64,000 nt of DNA from Akkermansia sp. (GCA_017546445.1 JAFYWX010000042.1:1-64000); one strand, 5' to 3'; counted from the first letter of the stretch, positions 6,768 to 16,337 are shown. Numbers and translations: made by a program. The notes: generated from the sequence alone by a model not told the origin.

Positions 6768-8972
6768 TTATTTTCCGCGCCGTTTATCGTTTTTCAACAG
6801 ATTAATCTTATCACGCAGCACGGCGGCCACCTCGAAATCCAGGCGGGAGGCAGCTTCGCGCATTTCCTTCTCCAGGCGGGCAATGGTGGCGGCCACATCC
6901 GGGGCATCCTCCCCTTCTGCCGCCATCAGGGTGCCAAAGTCGTCATCGGCATCCTCCAGCTCCTCATCGGGCGTGTAAAGGCGCAGGGTGCTCTGGTCTC
7001 CACGGCTCACGCTGTGCGGAGTAATGCCATGCGCTTCATTGTAAGCCTGTTGAATCTCGCGGCGGCGGTCACTTTCCTCCACCAGGCGGCGTATGGAATC
7101 CGTCACCACATCGCAGAAGAGCACGCATTCACCATGCACATGGCGGGCCGCGCGGCCAGCGGTCTGCACCAGGCTGGTTTCATTGCGCAGGAAACCCTCC
7201 TTATCCGCATCCAGAATGCAGACCAGGGATACCTCCGGCAAATCAAGACCCTCACGCAGTAGGTTGATACCCACCAGAATATCCACCTTACCCGCGCGAA
7301 GCTTACGCAGAATCTCCACGCGTTCAATCGCATCCACGTCCGCGTGAATATACTCCACCTCCAGCCCCACCTTGCGGAGGTAATCGGTCAAATCCTCTGC
7401 CGTGCGCTTGGTCAGGGTGGTGACCAGCACACGCTCGCGCACCGAGACACGCTGACGGCAGAGCTCGATGGTCTTATCAATCTGACCATCCAGCGGCAGC
7501 AGGGTGATTTTAGGCTCCAGCAGGCCGGTGGGGCGTATCACCTGCTCCACAATGAGCGGCTGTGCCAGACCGGAGGGGTTGAAACTTTCCACCGGGGCGG
7601 CGCTGGAATGCGGCGGCACGCGCAGCTCGCTGAGGTGGTGGAAGAACACCCCGCGGAAGCCCTCCGGCGCGTGGGTTATGGCCTGGCTGGCCTCGCGGCT
7701 GCGGGCGTGGGTGTTGCCCCGCTTGGCCTTAAGCACAGGAATATAGCTCTTATTCCCCGCCACGCAGTTCACATACTCAAAGGGCCCCGGCGTGGCAGAG
7801 ACATAGACCAGCTGCGCCTGGCGGTTCATGAACTCATCAAACCGCAGCGGACGGTTATCCAGCGCGGAGGGGAGGCGGAAACCGTGGTCAATGAGCACCT
7901 GCTTGCGGGAGCGGTCGCCCTCGTACATGCCGCCAATCTGCGGCACTGTGGCGTGCGATTCATCGATGATGGTGAGGTGGTCTGCCGGGAAATAATCCTG
8001 CAGCGTGGAGGGCGTGCTGCCCGGTGCGCGCCCGGCCAGGTGGCGGGAGTAATTCTCGATACCCTTGCAGAAGCCAATCTCATTAATGAGCTCTATATCA
8101 TAATCCGTGCGCATCTTAAGGCGCTGCGCCTCAATGAGCTTGTTATTCTTCTCAAACCACTCCACACGCTCTGCCAGTTCCTTGCGGATACTCTGAATAG
8201 CGGGCAGGCGCTTCTCCGGGGCAGAGACATACTGCTTCACCGGGAAGAAGAGGTAACTCTGCAGCCGCTCGCGCACGCGACCGGTGCCGGCATCGATGAG
8301 CGAAATCGCATCAATCTCATCGCCGAAGAACTCCACGCGGATGGCCTCGCCATCGCTCTGCGCCGGGTAAACCTCCACCACATCGCCGCGCACACGGAAA
8401 CGCCCGCGCTGGAAATCGTAATCATTGCGCTCGAAAAGCAGCTCTGCCAGGCAGGCCAGCATGGCATCGCGGTCCATCTCCTGCCCCACATGCAGGGAAA
8501 GCGTCAGGTTGCGGTAATCCTCCGGCGCACCCAGACCATAGATGCAGGACACAGAGGCCACCACAATCACATCCCGCCGCAGCAGCAGAGAGCGCATGGC
8601 ATTCAGGCACAAGCGGTCAATTTCCTCATTGATGGCGCTGTCCTTCTCGATATAGGTATCCGTGCTGGCAATGTAGGCCTCCGGCTGGTAATAATCGAAA
8701 TACGAGACAAAATACTCCACCGCATTGTGCGGGAAAAAGGCCTTCAGCTCCGAATACAACTGGGCCGCCAGGGTCTTGTTGTGGCTCAGCACCAGCACCG
8801 GCCTGTCCTGCGCGGCAATGAGGTTGGCCATGGTGAAGGTCTTGCCCGAACCCGTCACGCCCAGCAGACACTGGTGCCGATTCCCCGCCTGCAGCGATTT
8901 GAGGAGCTTGGCAATGGCCTGCTCCTGGTCGCCCGAGGGCTTATAGTCTGTTACAAGCTGGAATAAGGGCAT
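6768..8972 (-). CDS. uvrB: UvrABC system protein B (excinuclease subunit)
   Basis: DNA damage-recognition helicase of nucleotide excision repair. Seen: Walker A GVTGSGKT (about 38-45), the beta-hairpin region with FVSYFDYYQPEAY, DESHATVPQIGGMYEGDRSRK, SATPG, VEQVIRPTGLLEP, helicase motifs V/VI (NLLREGLDLPEV, QTAGRAARH), and a C-terminal UVR helical pair. The ATG at 8972 matches the family start; 19 further upstream codons are open but unlikely. The protein has 734 residues, longer than usual because about 66 extra residues lie between SATPGPFEYV and IVEQVIRPTG (7554-7769). A TAGAAT box at 8977-8982 could serve as -10, but a good -35 is only found at a 20-bp spacing. The gene may instead be co-transcribed with the AlbA-type gene, whose stop is 32 nt upstream. 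Confidence 0.97.
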   Translation of the reverse strand: MPLFQLVTDYKPSGDQEQAIAKLLKSLQAGNRHQCLLGVTGSGKTFTMANLIAAQDRPVLVLSHNKTLAAQLYSELKAFFPHNAVEYFVSYFDYYQPEAYIASTDTYIEKDSAINEEIDRLCLNAMRSLLLRRDVIVVASVSCIYGLGAPEDYRNLTLSLHVGQEMDRDAMLACLAELLFERNDYDFQRGRFRVRGDVVEVYPAQSDGEAIRVEFFGDEIDAISLIDAGTGRVRERLQSYLFFPVKQYVSAPEKRLPAIQSIRKELAERVEWFEKNNKLIEAQRLKMRTDYDIELINEIGFCKGIENYSRHLAGRAPGSTPSTLQDYFPADHLTIIDESHATVPQIGGMYEGDRSRKQVLIDHGFRLPSALDNRPLRFDEFMNRQAQLVYVSATPGPFEYVNCVAGNKSYIPVLKAKRGNTHARSREASQAITHAPEGFRGVFFHHLSELRVPPHSSAAPVESFNPSGLAQPLIVEQVIRPTGLLEPKITLLPLDGQIDKTIELCRQRVSVRERVLVTTLTKRTAEDLTDYLRKVGLEVEYIHADVDAIERVEILRKLRAGKVDILVGINLLREGLDLPEVSLVCILDADKEGFLRNETSLVQTAGRAARHVHGECVLFCDVVTDSIRRLVEESDRRREIQQAYNEAHGITPHSVSRGDQSTLRLYTPDEELEDADDDFGTLMAAEGEDAPDVAATIARLEKEMREAASRLDFEVAAVLRDKINLLKNDKRRGK

Positions 8973-9004
8973 GGATATTCTAGGCTCGAAATTGCTTCTA
9001 CCTC

Positions 9005-10786
9005 TCAATCCCGGGAAATAATAACCCAACGGCCACCTTTATTGGCACCGATTCGCTTAATCCGATTTTCCTCTTTAAGAATTTTAAGGCAACTTTGTAT
9101 CGTTGTTCTGGATTTGCCACATCTTTCAACCATAGCGGAAATAGTAATCGACGAATCAGATGCTATCATATCCAGCAGCATACGCTGGGTTTTTAACCTA
9201 CCTTTCAGCTCAGTTTCTGGCTCAGTTTCTGGCTCAGTTTCTAGCTCAGTTTCTGGCTCAGTTTCTGGCTCAGTTTCCGGCTCAGTTTCTGGCTCAGTTT
9301 CTGGCTCAGTTTCTGGCTCAGTTTCTGGCTCAGTTTCTGGCTCAGTTTCTGGCTCAGTTTCTGGCTCAGTTTCTGGCTCAGTTTCTGGCTCAGTTTCTGG
9401 CTCAGTTTCTGGCTCAGTTTCCGGCTCAGTTTCTGGCTCAGTTTCTGGCTCAGTTTCCGGCTCAGTTTCCGGCTCAGTTTCCGGCTCAACAGAAAACGAA
9501 TTCAAGACACTGTGCATTTCAAATCCATCCCGGCAGGGTATTTCAATGAGAAAATAAGAACGTTCTTCATCAGTCTCAATACGAGCATCACGGGATCCAT
9601 TACGACACAATTCGTCCTGAATGGTAGGAATGCCCGTGGCGCGTCCTTCAGAAAGCTCCAGCTCTTTGAGAAAATCACCCAATCTTCTATTGCGATAGCG
9701 TCTGGCCTTAAGACTACGCGCCCGCCTGATAGAATCCATGCTTATAGAACGATCCGGGCCGGAATAACTCAATATCGAAATCCCACTTGGTTCTATACGA
9801 ATTTCTACCGGCTCTCTCTCCTTGTAATCGCGGTGATACAAAGCATTCACTACCGCCTCCTCAAGAGCCTGATACGGATAATTAAAGAACTTGACCGCTT
9901 CTGCCCTGTCCTTCAGCTTGATAATCCGCTCCTTAATCACATTTGTTCTTAAGTATTCCAGAGTAGAGCGAATCATGGTTGGCACAGGACCGTAAATCCC
10001 CGGAACCTCAATCATATTATTAGGATCCCTCTCCAAACCATTGGGAAAAATAACAATATCCACCTGTGTATACGGGAAAAATTTTCTCGGATTCTCGCAG
10101 AACATCATAGCTGCCACATTTTTCAGCATACGCCGCTCACGAGGACCAGTATACAAATCCATCTTATCGAGAATATCTTCAAAAGGCAGGTTCATAAACT
10201 CTTTAGCCAATTTACTACCTACTTTCCGGAGATGTTCGTACACCAGCACCGTAGAAATATCGTCAACGTCTATATCCGGGTTTCCTCTATCATCAAATGG
10301 CGTACGGTTTGCCATTTCACGAAGTTCTTCCAAAGCTTCCCCCTTAGCCGCAATACTACTGCTACCGGAACGAATATACCACTGCGTCCTAGGGTCATTC
10401 TTGCTTACCACGCTTTCCCTTACATCATAAGGGCGATTGACACCGGCAGACACCCATATAACAAGAATATACTTACCATCAATCTCTTCCATCGATGTTC
10501 GAGGTAGATAATATGGGTTGATTTTATTATTAAAACCAACCATATCCTTCAATACCTTATCTATACTACCCTCCGGAATACCCTTTACCGGTCGCCGGGC
10601 CATACCTTTATCATCCTCTTCAACACCAACAAGTATATAACCACCACCTATGTTGTCAAAATCATTGGCAAAAGCGCAAATGCTGTGGTAAACAGCATCA
10701 GGATTCCATCCAGCCTTGAATTCAATCCGATTTCCCTCAATCTTTTGACGGCGAAGCAAATCTTCTATGTTTATAGGTAATGCCAT
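9005..10786 (-). CDS. AlbA_2/divergent-AAA ATP-binding regulator with ETEP repeat
   Basis: 593 residues from the ATG at 10786, which begins [11 protein letters not shown]. The N-terminal AlbA_2 (Schlafen-like) domain is seen as [13 protein letters not shown]...[15 protein letters not shown] (about 19-61). A central HATPase_c_4-like region contains [15 protein letters not shown]. Then comes an acidic tether of 23 Glu-Thr-Glu-Pro units (about 435-526). A C-terminal winged helix ([23 protein letters not shown]) ends the protein. Such proteins are usually annotated as ATP-binding transcriptional regulators; some members are linked to stress or defence, and the target here is unknown. The 13 codons upstream of the chosen start overlap the promoter and are excluded. 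The DNA is less GC-rich than that of its neighbours, which suggests transfer. Confidence 0.8.
   Translation of the reverse strand: MALPINIEDLLRRQKIEGNRIEFKAGWNPDAVYHSICAFANDFDNIGGGYILVGVEEDDKGMARRPVKGIPEGSIDKVLKDMVGFNNKINPYYLPRTSMEEIDGKYILVIWVSAGVNRPYDVRESVVSKNDPRTQWYIRSGSSSIAAKGEALEELREMANRTPFDDRGNPDIDVDDISTVLVYEHLRKVGSKLAKEFMNLPFEDILDKMDLYTGPRERRMLKNVAAMMFCENPRKFFPYTQVDIVIFPNGLERDPNNMIEVPGIYGPVPTMIRSTLEYLRTNVIKERIIKLKDRAEAVKFFNYPYQALEEAVVNALYHRDYKEREPVEIRIEPSGISILSYSGPDRSISMDSIRRARSLKARRYRNRRLGDFLKELELSEGRATGIPTIQDELCRNGSRDARIETDEERSYFLIEIPCRDGFEMHSVLNSFSVEPETEPETEPETEPETEPETEPETEPETEPETEPETEPETEPETEPETEPETEPETEPETEPETEPETEPETEPETEPETELETEPETEPETELKGRLKTQRMLLDMIASDSSITISAMVERCGKSRTTIQSCLKILKEENRIKRIGANKGGRWVIISRD
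9209..9484 (-). repeat. 23 tandem copies of a 12-bp unit inside the AlbA-type gene
   Basis: The unit CTCAGTTTCTGG (plus strand) repeats with exact 12-bp period. Variants are TTTCCGG and one TTTCTAG. On the coding strand it reads Glu-Thr-Glu-Pro. Copy-number change would lengthen or shorten the linker without breaking frame. Confidence 0.97.
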
Positions 10787-10796
10787 ATCTGTCGAA

Positions 10797-10825
10797 ATTA
10801 TGCCAGAAACCCCAGAAAAAGTCAA
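10797..10825 (-). promoter_or_regulatory. Near-leaderless promoter of AlbA-type gene
   Basis: -35 TTGACT (10820-10825), 17-bp spacer, -10 CATAAT (10797-10802), then 10 nt to the ATG at 10786. Predicted leader is 3-4 nt. Confidence 0.65.
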
Positions 10826-10839
10826 CCGCAGGCATTCTG

Positions 10840-10864
10840 AGCCGCTTCCGATAGGGAAGCGGCT
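10840..10864. terminator. Hairpin between autotransporter and AlbA-type gene
   Basis: A perfect 10-bp stem AGCCGCTTCC/GGAAGCGGCT with a 5-nt loop lies 33 nt after the autotransporter stop codon. There is no T-run on either side, so termination efficiency is uncertain. Confidence 0.45.
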
Positions 10865-10897
10865 TGAAAATGGATGCTATCCACCTCTACCTCGTCA

Positions 10898-13384
10898 TCA
10901 GAACGAATGAGAGGCCCCGATGTGCAGCTGGTGCTCCACGGAAGAATCACGCATCTCGAACGAGTAACCGGCATCTGCCGTCCAGGTGCGGCTGATAATC
11001 CAGTCCGTGCCCAGGCCCATCTGCAGGAAGCAGCGGCCGGTATGAACGGCTTCCCCTTCCACAATACCAGCAACACTGCTACCTCGCACCTTGGCGTACT
11101 GGCGGTACATATCCAGACCCAGCTTCAGGCGACCATAAGGAACAAGGCTCTGACCGCGCTGCAGGTTGAACACGCGATGCACCCCGGCACCGACAAAAAG
11201 AGTCAGATTCTTATGCCCCCTCACGCCGGAATAATCAAAGGCAGTATAACCCATCTCGCGCAGGCGCTCCATTTCAGCCGTTGTATATTCAAAACCGGTA
11301 AAGGGAGTCACAGTAATGCCGTGCCGCCACAGGTATTCGCGGGATACCGTCACGCCCATGGACCAGGACGTTTCATCCCAGCAGCCGATAACGCGGTCAC
11401 CATGCACATAGCCCCTGCGGGTGCTCTTGCAGTCATACATGCCGTAGCAGATGTAGCCGCCTACTGTATAACCACGTTCCTCATATCCCTGACCACCCAC
11501 TTTCATGCGGCCGTACAAGCCCATCTGAATGCCATCCTGCTCAATCTTACCACCATTGTAGTACCGATTACCGCTACCAGGCTTCAGCGTGCCATAGCTC
11601 CTGCCCAGGGCAGCGCCCACCACCGCATTATACTTAACCACATAAGTATCGGCACCAACAGCATAGCCAAACGTGCTATTATCGTACCCCGTGTTACTGC
11701 TGGTCGAATCATAGTCCTGAGAACTATATACACCGGAGAACCAGACGTTGGATTTCCAGCGGCGTACATCATCTGCATGCCCCATGGCGGTCTGGCCAAA
11801 TGCACTGGTAGATGCTGCGGCTGTGGTCAAAGAATTAGCCAGACGCCCGGAATCCTTCACCTGGTTCTGCAAGGCAATCTTTTCCAGCTCCTGCACTCTG
11901 ATCTGCATATTGCTGCCAGCACCACCGTTGCCTGCATTGCCACCGTTGCCTGCATTGCCACCGTTGCCTGCATTGCCACCGTTGCCTGCATTGCCACCGT
12001 TGCCTGCATTGCTACCGTTGCCTGCATTGCTACCGTTGCCTGCATTGCCACCGTTTCCGCCAGTGCCTGCGTTGCCGCTATTGCCGCCGTTATCAGCATT
12101 GCCAGCGTTGTTGCCATTGCCGCCATTTTCCTCATCATCCAGCAAACCAAGCAGCAGAGTTTGCAGATAATCATCCAGCACTACCAGTTCACCCGTCAGG
12201 AACAATTCACTTGTGTACCAGATAAGGCCATCATCCAGCGCAGGAAGATTCTCATAGTCGAAGTAATATGAGCCGCTTATAGCACCATTCTGCATATCAA
12301 TCAGACGAAGTGTGGCACCCCGCTTGAACTTCTTCGCCAGGTCATCCACCGTACCGTTCTGATAATTCAGCACCACATGCACACCCTGAGCATGGTTTCC
12401 GTATTCATCCACCTTCAGCTGGGAGAAATTCGTACCCCCGGTCGTATTGGCACCGGTAAAGTTAAAATCACCCCCCGCGTTTACATTAAACGTCCACAGG
12501 GGCGAGGTGTTGCCATCCTTCAGCATCACCACGTCCTTAATCGCAAGGCTTCCATAGCCACCCTGGGCGCCAATCTGCAGAGCGCCTCCCTGCATGCGCA
12601 CATTCTCCAGGCGCCCCGTGCCCCGGATATTGGCTCCCACCGCCGGACGCACCGCCAGATTCAGCTGATTCAAAGCTTCCTGCCCGGTCTGAATGGTAAA
12701 GTGGTTCTTGTCACCCTCCGGGTTGTTCACAATGAACTCAGCCTGTGCATTTCCGGTAGCACCAGTACCCAGGCTCAGGCTGGCGTTATCCAGCACCAGC
12801 GTACCCCCGTTCATATCCAGCGCACATTCGACATGGGCCTCCATATCCTTCAAGGTAGCCGTATTGCCAGCAGCAATGCCAAGCACATCCACCCCGCAGG
12901 CAAAATAAGTATCAGCGTCCACCACCACAGAGCTCCCCATCAGGCCGAATTGCCCCAGGCTGCCACCACTCAGGCGGGCGTTATTCTGCAGCTCCAGAAC
13001 CACACCTTCGCTCCCCTGCACCAGCACCTTGTTCTCCTCATCCAGCACCTTGCTGGAAAGCGTATTCACCGTCACTGTTCCGGCATCAATAGCAACCCCC
13101 TGGGCGTATATTACGCTGCAGGCATCCTTATGGCCAGATTCCAGAAAATCTACGCCTGAAATCGTCAGCCGGGCAGATGCATCGCTGCTCACCACCTCCT
13201 GCTGCAGCTCCAGTCGCTGGCCGATGACGGTGGAATTCTTCACCATTACACCTTCCACTGAGCTCTCCACCCAGTATCCGGTGCCTTCCAGCTGCACCTC
13301 TGGCGTCTCAGAACTCATCACCATCCCCTGCGCCGTTACACTCACGCCCAGGAACACCACGGGTAACATTTGGAACATATTCAT
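10898..13384 (-). CDS. Autotransporter adhesin-like protein with GNAGNG repeat
   Basis: 828 residues from the ATG at 13384 (MNMFQMLPVVFLG...), which gives a normal signal peptide. The passenger region has pectate-lyase-like beta-helix character (LEGTGYWV, many short Val/Asn/Gly strands). It is followed by a low-complexity Gly/Asn/Ala linker (about 415-500) and a C-terminal 12-strand-type beta-barrel (from about 545). The last residues are LHIGASHSF, with the terminal Phe typical of outer-membrane barrels. An upstream ATG pair would add 15 residues but overlaps the -10 box. The ligand is unknown. The monocistronic arrangement is inferred from the flanking hairpin and repeat element. Confidence 0.85.
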   Translation of the reverse strand: MNMFQMLPVVFLGVSVTAQGMVMSSETPEVQLEGTGYWVESSVEGVMVKNSTVIGQRLELQQEVVSSDASARLTISGVDFLESGHKDACSVIYAQGVAIDAGTVTVNTLSSKVLDEENKVLVQGSEGVVLELQNNARLSGGSLGQFGLMGSSVVVDADTYFACGVDVLGIAAGNTATLKDMEAHVECALDMNGGTLVLDNASLSLGTGATGNAQAEFIVNNPEGDKNHFTIQTGQEALNQLNLAVRPAVGANIRGTGRLENVRMQGGALQIGAQGGYGSLAIKDVVMLKDGNTSPLWTFNVNAGGDFNFTGANTTGGTNFSQLKVDEYGNHAQGVHVVLNYQNGTVDDLAKKFKRGATLRLIDMQNGAISGSYYFDYENLPALDDGLIWYTSELFLTGELVVLDDYLQTLLLGLLDDEENGGNGNNAGNADNGGNSGNAGTGGNGGNAGNGSNAGNGSNAGNGGNAGNGGNAGNGGNAGNGGNAGNGGAGSNMQIRVQELEKIALQNQVKDSGRLANSLTTAAASTSAFGQTAMGHADDVRRWKSNVWFSGVYSSQDYDSTSSNTGYDNSTFGYAVGADTYVVKYNAVVGAALGRSYGTLKPGSGNRYYNGGKIEQDGIQMGLYGRMKVGGQGYEERGYTVGGYICYGMYDCKSTRRGYVHGDRVIGCWDETSWSMGVTVSREYLWRHGITVTPFTGFEYTTAEMERLREMGYTAFDYSGVRGHKNLTLFVGAGVHRVFNLQRGQSLVPYGRLKLGLDMYRQYAKVRGSSVAGIVEGEAVHTGRCFLQMGLGTDWIISRTWTADAGYSFEMRDSSVEHQLHIGASHSF
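11922..12065 (-). repeat. 18-bp tandem repeat in autotransporter linker
   Basis: Seven near-identical units of CCACCGTTGCCTGCATTG (plus strand; two begin CTACCG) are followed by a diverged unit. They encode a Gly-Gly-Asn-Ala-Gly-Asn linker just before the beta-barrel. More degenerate copies continue to about 12125. Confidence 0.95.
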
Positions 13385-13424
13385 ATCAGTAATAAAGAGA
13401 AAAGTTAATAAAAGGCCCACACTC

Positions 13425-13452
13425 ATCATACCATATCATTTTGCTTATTCAA
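13425..13452 (-). promoter_or_regulatory. Promoter of the 828-residue autotransporter
   Basis: -35 TTGAAT (13447-13452), 16-bp spacer, -10 TATGAT (13425-13430). The leader would be about 34 nt without a Shine-Dalgarno sequence. Confidence 0.55.
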
Positions 13453-13499
13453 GCTTTATTCATTGCATAATAAACAAGATTTCCGAAATATTTTCAAGG

Positions 13500-13733
13500 C
13501 ACATGTGTCCCAAGGATTGCTGCGCCAAATGGGAGTTTGGCGAGCAACTGTTTTTGTCGGAGCGAGGGACTTTAGTCCCTCATCGCTTGAGTTTTCGGGA
13601 CTGAAGTCCCGTGCTCCGAAAGATTTGAGCCCCCGTCAAATCGCCATCTATACGCATAAAGAGAGGGGGGGGGGACTGGCTCCAAAACGGTGTTGATAAT
13701 GCAGTCAAATGTGAAATCTTTGGGACATATGTG
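13500..13733 (-). mobile_element. MITE-like element, copy B (234 bp) with direct repeats
   Basis: Inverted relative to copies A and C. The ends are CACATGTGTCCCAAGG (13500-13515) and CTTTGGGACATATGTG (13718-13733). TTTCAAGG occurs directly outside both ends (13492-13499 and 13735-13742), as expected for a target-site duplication of about 8 bp. The internal hairpins match copy A. A run of eleven G (13665-13675 region) is private to this copy. Confidence 0.85.
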
Positions 13734-13761
13734 CTTTCAAGGACATTTCTGCCTCTATCGC

Positions 13762-13790
13762 TTGACAAATGGAGGCGCATCGGTCATGAT
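13762..13790 (+). promoter_or_regulatory. Near-leaderless promoter of small membrane protein
   Basis: -35 TTGACA (13762-13767), 17-bp spacer, -10 CATGAT (13785-13790), then 9 nt to the ATG at 13800. Confidence 0.6.
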
Positions 13791-13799
13791 AACGGGGCT

Positions 13800-14159
13800 A
13801 TGTACATCCCCACGCAGGAAGAGAGATACAGCAAGGTAGCCCGGCTCACGCTGCTGCTGTGCATCATTGTGCCCTCAGCAGTGGTCATGTGGCTGGCAGA
13901 GATAACCGACCTGCTGACCTGCTGCTATTCCTTCCTGCTGCCGGTGGCTATGCCGCTGGACTGGCTGGGGTTCAATAAAGTGGCCGCTATCTGCATCTCC
14001 GCGCTCATTCAGGGTATTCTTTTCTTCTGGCTGGCCGTCACCAGGAAACTGAGCGCCAAAAGCAAGACCACCATTGCCGTGACCTGGGGCATGAGCTTTG
14101 CCCTCATACTGAAGGTGCTGATTGCCTTCTCCGTGTACCGTGCCGTGCGCGGGCATTAA
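13800..14159 (+). CDS. Small polytopic membrane protein, unknown function
   Basis: 119 residues starting MYIPTQEERYSKV. Three or four hydrophobic segments are visible (about 17-40, 43-60, 62-80 and 93-113), separated by short charged loops. No family was recognised. The start was chosen because the upstream part of the open frame includes the promoter. It is the only plus-strand gene in the first 33 kb, and its 3' end overlaps the convergent glycosidase gene by 4 bp. Confidence 0.65.
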   Translation: MYIPTQEERYSKVARLTLLLCIIVPSAVVMWLAEITDLLTCCYSFLLPVAMPLDWLGFNKVAAICISALIQGILFFWLAVTRKLSAKSKTTIAVTWGMSFALILKVLIAFSVYRAVRGH

Positions 14160-16327
14160 GCCAGGCGGGTGATTTCCAGCTGGCGCACCATGCACTGATT
14201 CACCTCGCCGTTGGCGTTCACACAGCGCGGGGTGTAGCAAAGCGAGAAACGGAAGCTACCGGCAGGCAAGGTAAGCTTCAGCGCCGCAGAGCGGGTGTAA
14301 TTTTCCCACTGCCCTGCCTCCGTGTTGTGCGGCAACAGAATGACACCGGCCGGTTCACCATTCACCTGCAGCTCACGCAGGGCGCAGGTATCGCTGTCGC
14401 GCAGAGAGGCGGTGGCATTGCAATAATGCACACGCACCGCGTAGGTGCCCTCTGCCAGCACTGTTTCCTCATAATCCAGGCGGGCCGTGCAGGCGCGGGT
14501 ATCGAGCCAGGCCTGCCCCTGCTCCACCACGAATTCCGCCTGCTCACCCACGCGGGAGGGCTGCAGCTCTACCCGGCAACCGGGTGCCGGGCATTCAAAG
14601 GGGCTGCTGAAGCAGGAGGTGCTTCTCTCATTCACCGCCTGAACCGTGTATTCATTGAAATAGGCTCTGCCGGGCGGCAGGGCGCACTGGCAATCCAGCG
14701 TGGCAGAGAACGCCACACCATTGCGGAACACATTGTAGCTGGCCGCACCCGGCACGGGATGCCAGCGCAGCAGGCGCGGCGTGGGGGCATCCCACTCCGG
14801 CTCGGGCAAATCCTCCACCGCCTGGGGGGTGGGCACCTGCTCGGCATCATCCTCCACCGGCATCAGCTCCAGCTCAATCTGAATGCGGCCCGTTGTATCC
14901 AGCGGAATGATGGGGGAATCCGGGTGGCCGTTCACCATGACCGAGCAGACCTCCGTGCCATAGCCATTCACATGGATATCCAGCACCATATCCCGGATTC
15001 GCAGGCCGGTGAGCCAGTGGCTGCCGCGGTATTCACGCGGCACGCAGGGCTGAATCACCAGGTTATCGCCCTCGAACTTGATACCGAAAATGGCATAGTA
15101 GAACATGCCCAGCATGCCGGCCACGCTCCACAGCTGGCGGTCAGAGTTCTGGATGGTCTGCTCTGCCGCACCCGTCTCTGCGTGGAAATTCTCCTTGTTG
15201 GTGCCAAAGGCCATGGCCGCACGCAGCAGCGAGGACATAGAGAACGCCGCCCCGGCAGCATCATGTGAATCTGCCTGAGCCAGCAGCACGTAGGACTCTA
15301 CAAAAGGCCACACGCTGCGGTTGTGGTAAGCTTTCTCCTGGCGGGATTTGTAGGGAGTGAACACCGGCGTACCGAAGGGTGAACGCGGCAGGTGCTGCAG
15401 CGCCGTAGCGGCATGCTCACCCGCCAGCCCGCACAGCACCGCCAGCGAGGTAGCCAGCGAGTCCACGCGGTCATCCAGGTAGCCCTCTGCCGTGCGCATC
15501 ATGCCGTAGTGACAGGAACCGGCGCTCCAGAATGCCTCCTGAATCTCCGCGGCCAGGCGGGAGGCCGCCGCGGCATACACGGCTGCCTCCTTATCGCGAT
15601 CCAGCTCGCGCAGCATACGCGCCAGCAACTGGCGGCAGAGATAATGCAGCACATTCGTACCAAAGGCATAGGAGGCACCAATATCCGCCGGAGTCATCCA
15701 GTCCGGGTAACTCTGCTCACGCCAGTCGATGAACGAAGTCTCACCCGGGCGCAGCACTTCATCCTCCGGCATCACGGCAGCATCCTGCTCCAGAGTGGCC
15801 TTCAGCACATCCACACACCAGGCCAACCACTTCGTATCCCCCTGCACCTCATACAACGCCCAGGCGCCCAGTGCCCAGGAAACGCGGTCGGTGGAAACCG
15901 GCCAGCCACCGCCCGTGCCGGTATCCTGCATCACCACACCGTGGCGCACGCGGGATTCCAGGCTGCGCCGTGTGGCCTCCGGGGCTGCCAGCGCCGTGCC
16001 CAGCGCCGCAGAGAAGGCGATATCGCGGGTCCACACAGCGGACCAGTTGGCCCCGGCCAGCATGTGCCCCTCGGCATCGATATTAGCCTGCAACTCCTGC
16101 GCCGCCAGGGCATACATAGCCTGCAGCACCGGAATGGAACTGCGCATGCCGGCACAACCGGCCGGCGGGGCCATGGGGATGCTCAGCTCGCGGCTCTCAG
16201 CCTCGCGGGTGATGCGCAGGCAGCCGGGCGACACCAGCTCCGCCACCAGCCCCGGCTGTTCAAGCCGGGTGGCGGTGAGGCGGTAGGCGCCGTTATCGAA
16301 CAGGAGCTGTTCCGGGGCAGAAGCCAT
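14156..16327 (-). CDS. Six-hairpin glycosidase-like protein with C-terminal beta domains
   Basis: 723 residues, without an obvious signal peptide. Residues about 75-470 look like an (alpha/alpha)6 glycosidase: WSAVWTRDIAFSAALG, GGGWPVSTDRVSWALGAWALYE, TSFIDWREQSYPDWM, YHNRSVWPFVESYVLLA, and NSDRQLWSVAGMLGMFYY. Acidic residues in the WTRD and FIDWREQ segments are catalytic candidates (inference). The C-terminal part has a fibronectin-like section (about 515-600, RLLRWHPVPGAASYNVFRNG) and a carbohydrate-binding-like section (about 605-723). The start is 10 nt after the purB stop codon, with no promoter between, so it is probably translated from the purB transcript. The substrate is unknown; alpha-rhamnosidase- or glucosidase-type folds are the nearest match. 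Confidence 0.75.
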   Translation of the reverse strand: MASAPEQLLFDNGAYRLTATRLEQPGLVAELVSPGCLRITREAESRELSIPMAPPAGCAGMRSSIPVLQAMYALAAQELQANIDAEGHMLAGANWSAVWTRDIAFSAALGTALAAPEATRRSLESRVRHGVVMQDTGTGGGWPVSTDRVSWALGAWALYEVQGDTKWLAWCVDVLKATLEQDAAVMPEDEVLRPGETSFIDWREQSYPDWMTPADIGASYAFGTNVLHYLCRQLLARMLRELDRDKEAAVYAAAASRLAAEIQEAFWSAGSCHYGMMRTAEGYLDDRVDSLATSLAVLCGLAGEHAATALQHLPRSPFGTPVFTPYKSRQEKAYHNRSVWPFVESYVLLAQADSHDAAGAAFSMSSLLRAAMAFGTNKENFHAETGAAEQTIQNSDRQLWSVAGMLGMFYYAIFGIKFEGDNLVIQPCVPREYRGSHWLTGLRIRDMVLDIHVNGYGTEVCSVMVNGHPDSPIIPLDTTGRIQIELELMPVEDDAEQVPTPQAVEDLPEPEWDAPTPRLLRWHPVPGAASYNVFRNGVAFSATLDCQCALPPGRAYFNEYTVQAVNERSTSCFSSPFECPAPGCRVELQPSRVGEQAEFVVEQGQAWLDTRACTARLDYEETVLAEGTYAVRVHYCNATASLRDSDTCALRELQVNGEPAGVILLPHNTEAGQWENYTRSAALKLTLPAGSFRFSLCYTPRCVNANGEVNQCMVRQLEITRLA

Positions 16328-16337
16328 AAAACGGGCA

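Noticed and set aside
7344-8966. 540-codon frame antisense to uvrB
   Set aside because: Shadow of uvrB; no recognisable domain.
9209-9484. Possible CRISPR array
   Set aside because: Units are 12 bp and contiguous with no spacers; it is a coding tandem repeat.
11922-12065. Possible CRISPR array or VNTR outside genes
   Set aside because: 18-bp contiguous coding repeat inside an autotransporter frame, no spacers.
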